From an uncultured Bacilli bacterium (lineage in GTDB: Bacteria > Bacillota_I > Bacilli_A > RF39 > UBA660): DNA of 13,769 nt. The DNA lies in assembly GCA_910589335.1 (NCBI GenBank), contig CAJUTW010000043.1:1-13769 (forward strand), given 5' to 3'. Numbering within the stretch: position 1 is the stretch's first letter; the number at the start of each line of letters is the position of its first letter. The position numbers and the translations under genes are program-made. The notes under the pieces are model-generated. The model was not told where the DNA came from. It saw only the letters and a program-made list of their open reading frames with translations, and made no database searches. Shown piece after piece: positions 13,721 to 13,769 of the stretch.

Positions 13721-13769
13721 TTGCAATCTAAGATACTTTTCAAGTAAAATGAAAAAAGATAGGTGATTA
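13721..13769 (+). promoter_or_regulatory. Promoter and SD of a gene starting beyond the window
   Basis: -35 TTGCAA (13721-13726), 18-bp spacer, -10 TAAAAT (13745-13750), then AGGTGATTA as the last bases (13761-13769). GGTGATTA precedes two other start codons in this window by four to five bases, so a start codon is expected within a few bases past the end. The ATG at 13749 opens only a five-codon frame. Confidence 0.6.

Noticed and set aside
1..13769. CRISPR array, insertion sequence, or alternative genetic code
   Set aside because: No regularly spaced repeats, no transposase or paired terminal repeats were seen, and TGA acts as stop.

Overview
The window is very AT-rich and bacterial. TGA is a stop (it ends the genes at 648 and 1573) and Trp is TGG, so the standard bacterial code applies. 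Shine-Dalgarno (SD) sites alternate between AGGAG-type and GGTGAT-type. There is a T-box leader, tRNA genes with encoded CCA, a short (archaeal/eukaryotic-type) prolyl-tRNA synthetase, a dimeric glycyl-tRNA synthetase and LPFTG sortase-anchored surface proteins. Together these suggest a low-GC Bacillota, probably an uncultured gut Bacilli/Erysipelotrichia-like (RF39-type) lineage close to the Mollicutes root. The lineage is an inference; no marker gene settles it.

Layout. 1-146: 3' part of tRNA-Arg(ACG), then tRNA-Pro(TGG) and a terminator. 199-1573: two unassigned, extremely AT-rich genes, one soluble and one with four predicted membrane segments; their C-terminal parts look alike. 1602-3047 (-): proS. 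3152-4222 (+): exported D-Ala-D-Ala carboxypeptidase. 4208-5128 (-): membrane-anchored metallophosphoesterase with a changed metal/catalytic motif, overlapping the carboxypeptidase tail to tail. 5247-7341 (+): a two-gene unit of FAD-dependent oxidoreductase and membrane-anchored cyclophilin, overlapping by 11 bp. 7397-8338 (-): exported glycerophosphodiester phosphodiesterase. 8339-9011: promoter, an unusually compact glycine-type T-box, and a 101-aa miniature LOG-like protein that has no ATG/GTG/TTG start and seems to begin at ACG. 9013-10383: glyS, one base after the mini-LOG stop. 10490-13691: two paralogous pilin-like LPFTG proteins with their own promoter and terminator. 13721-13769: promoter and SD of a gene that starts just beyond the window.

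Much of the window is translation housekeeping (tRNAs, proS, glyS) mixed with cell-envelope functions (carboxypeptidase, cyclophilin, phosphodiesterase, surface proteins). The least ordinary parts are: the T-box/mini-LOG/glyS unit, where glycine-tRNA charging would control a stripped-down nucleotide-binding-like protein; the pilin-like pair, whose isopeptide and E-box residues are altered; and the unknown gene pair after the tRNAs.
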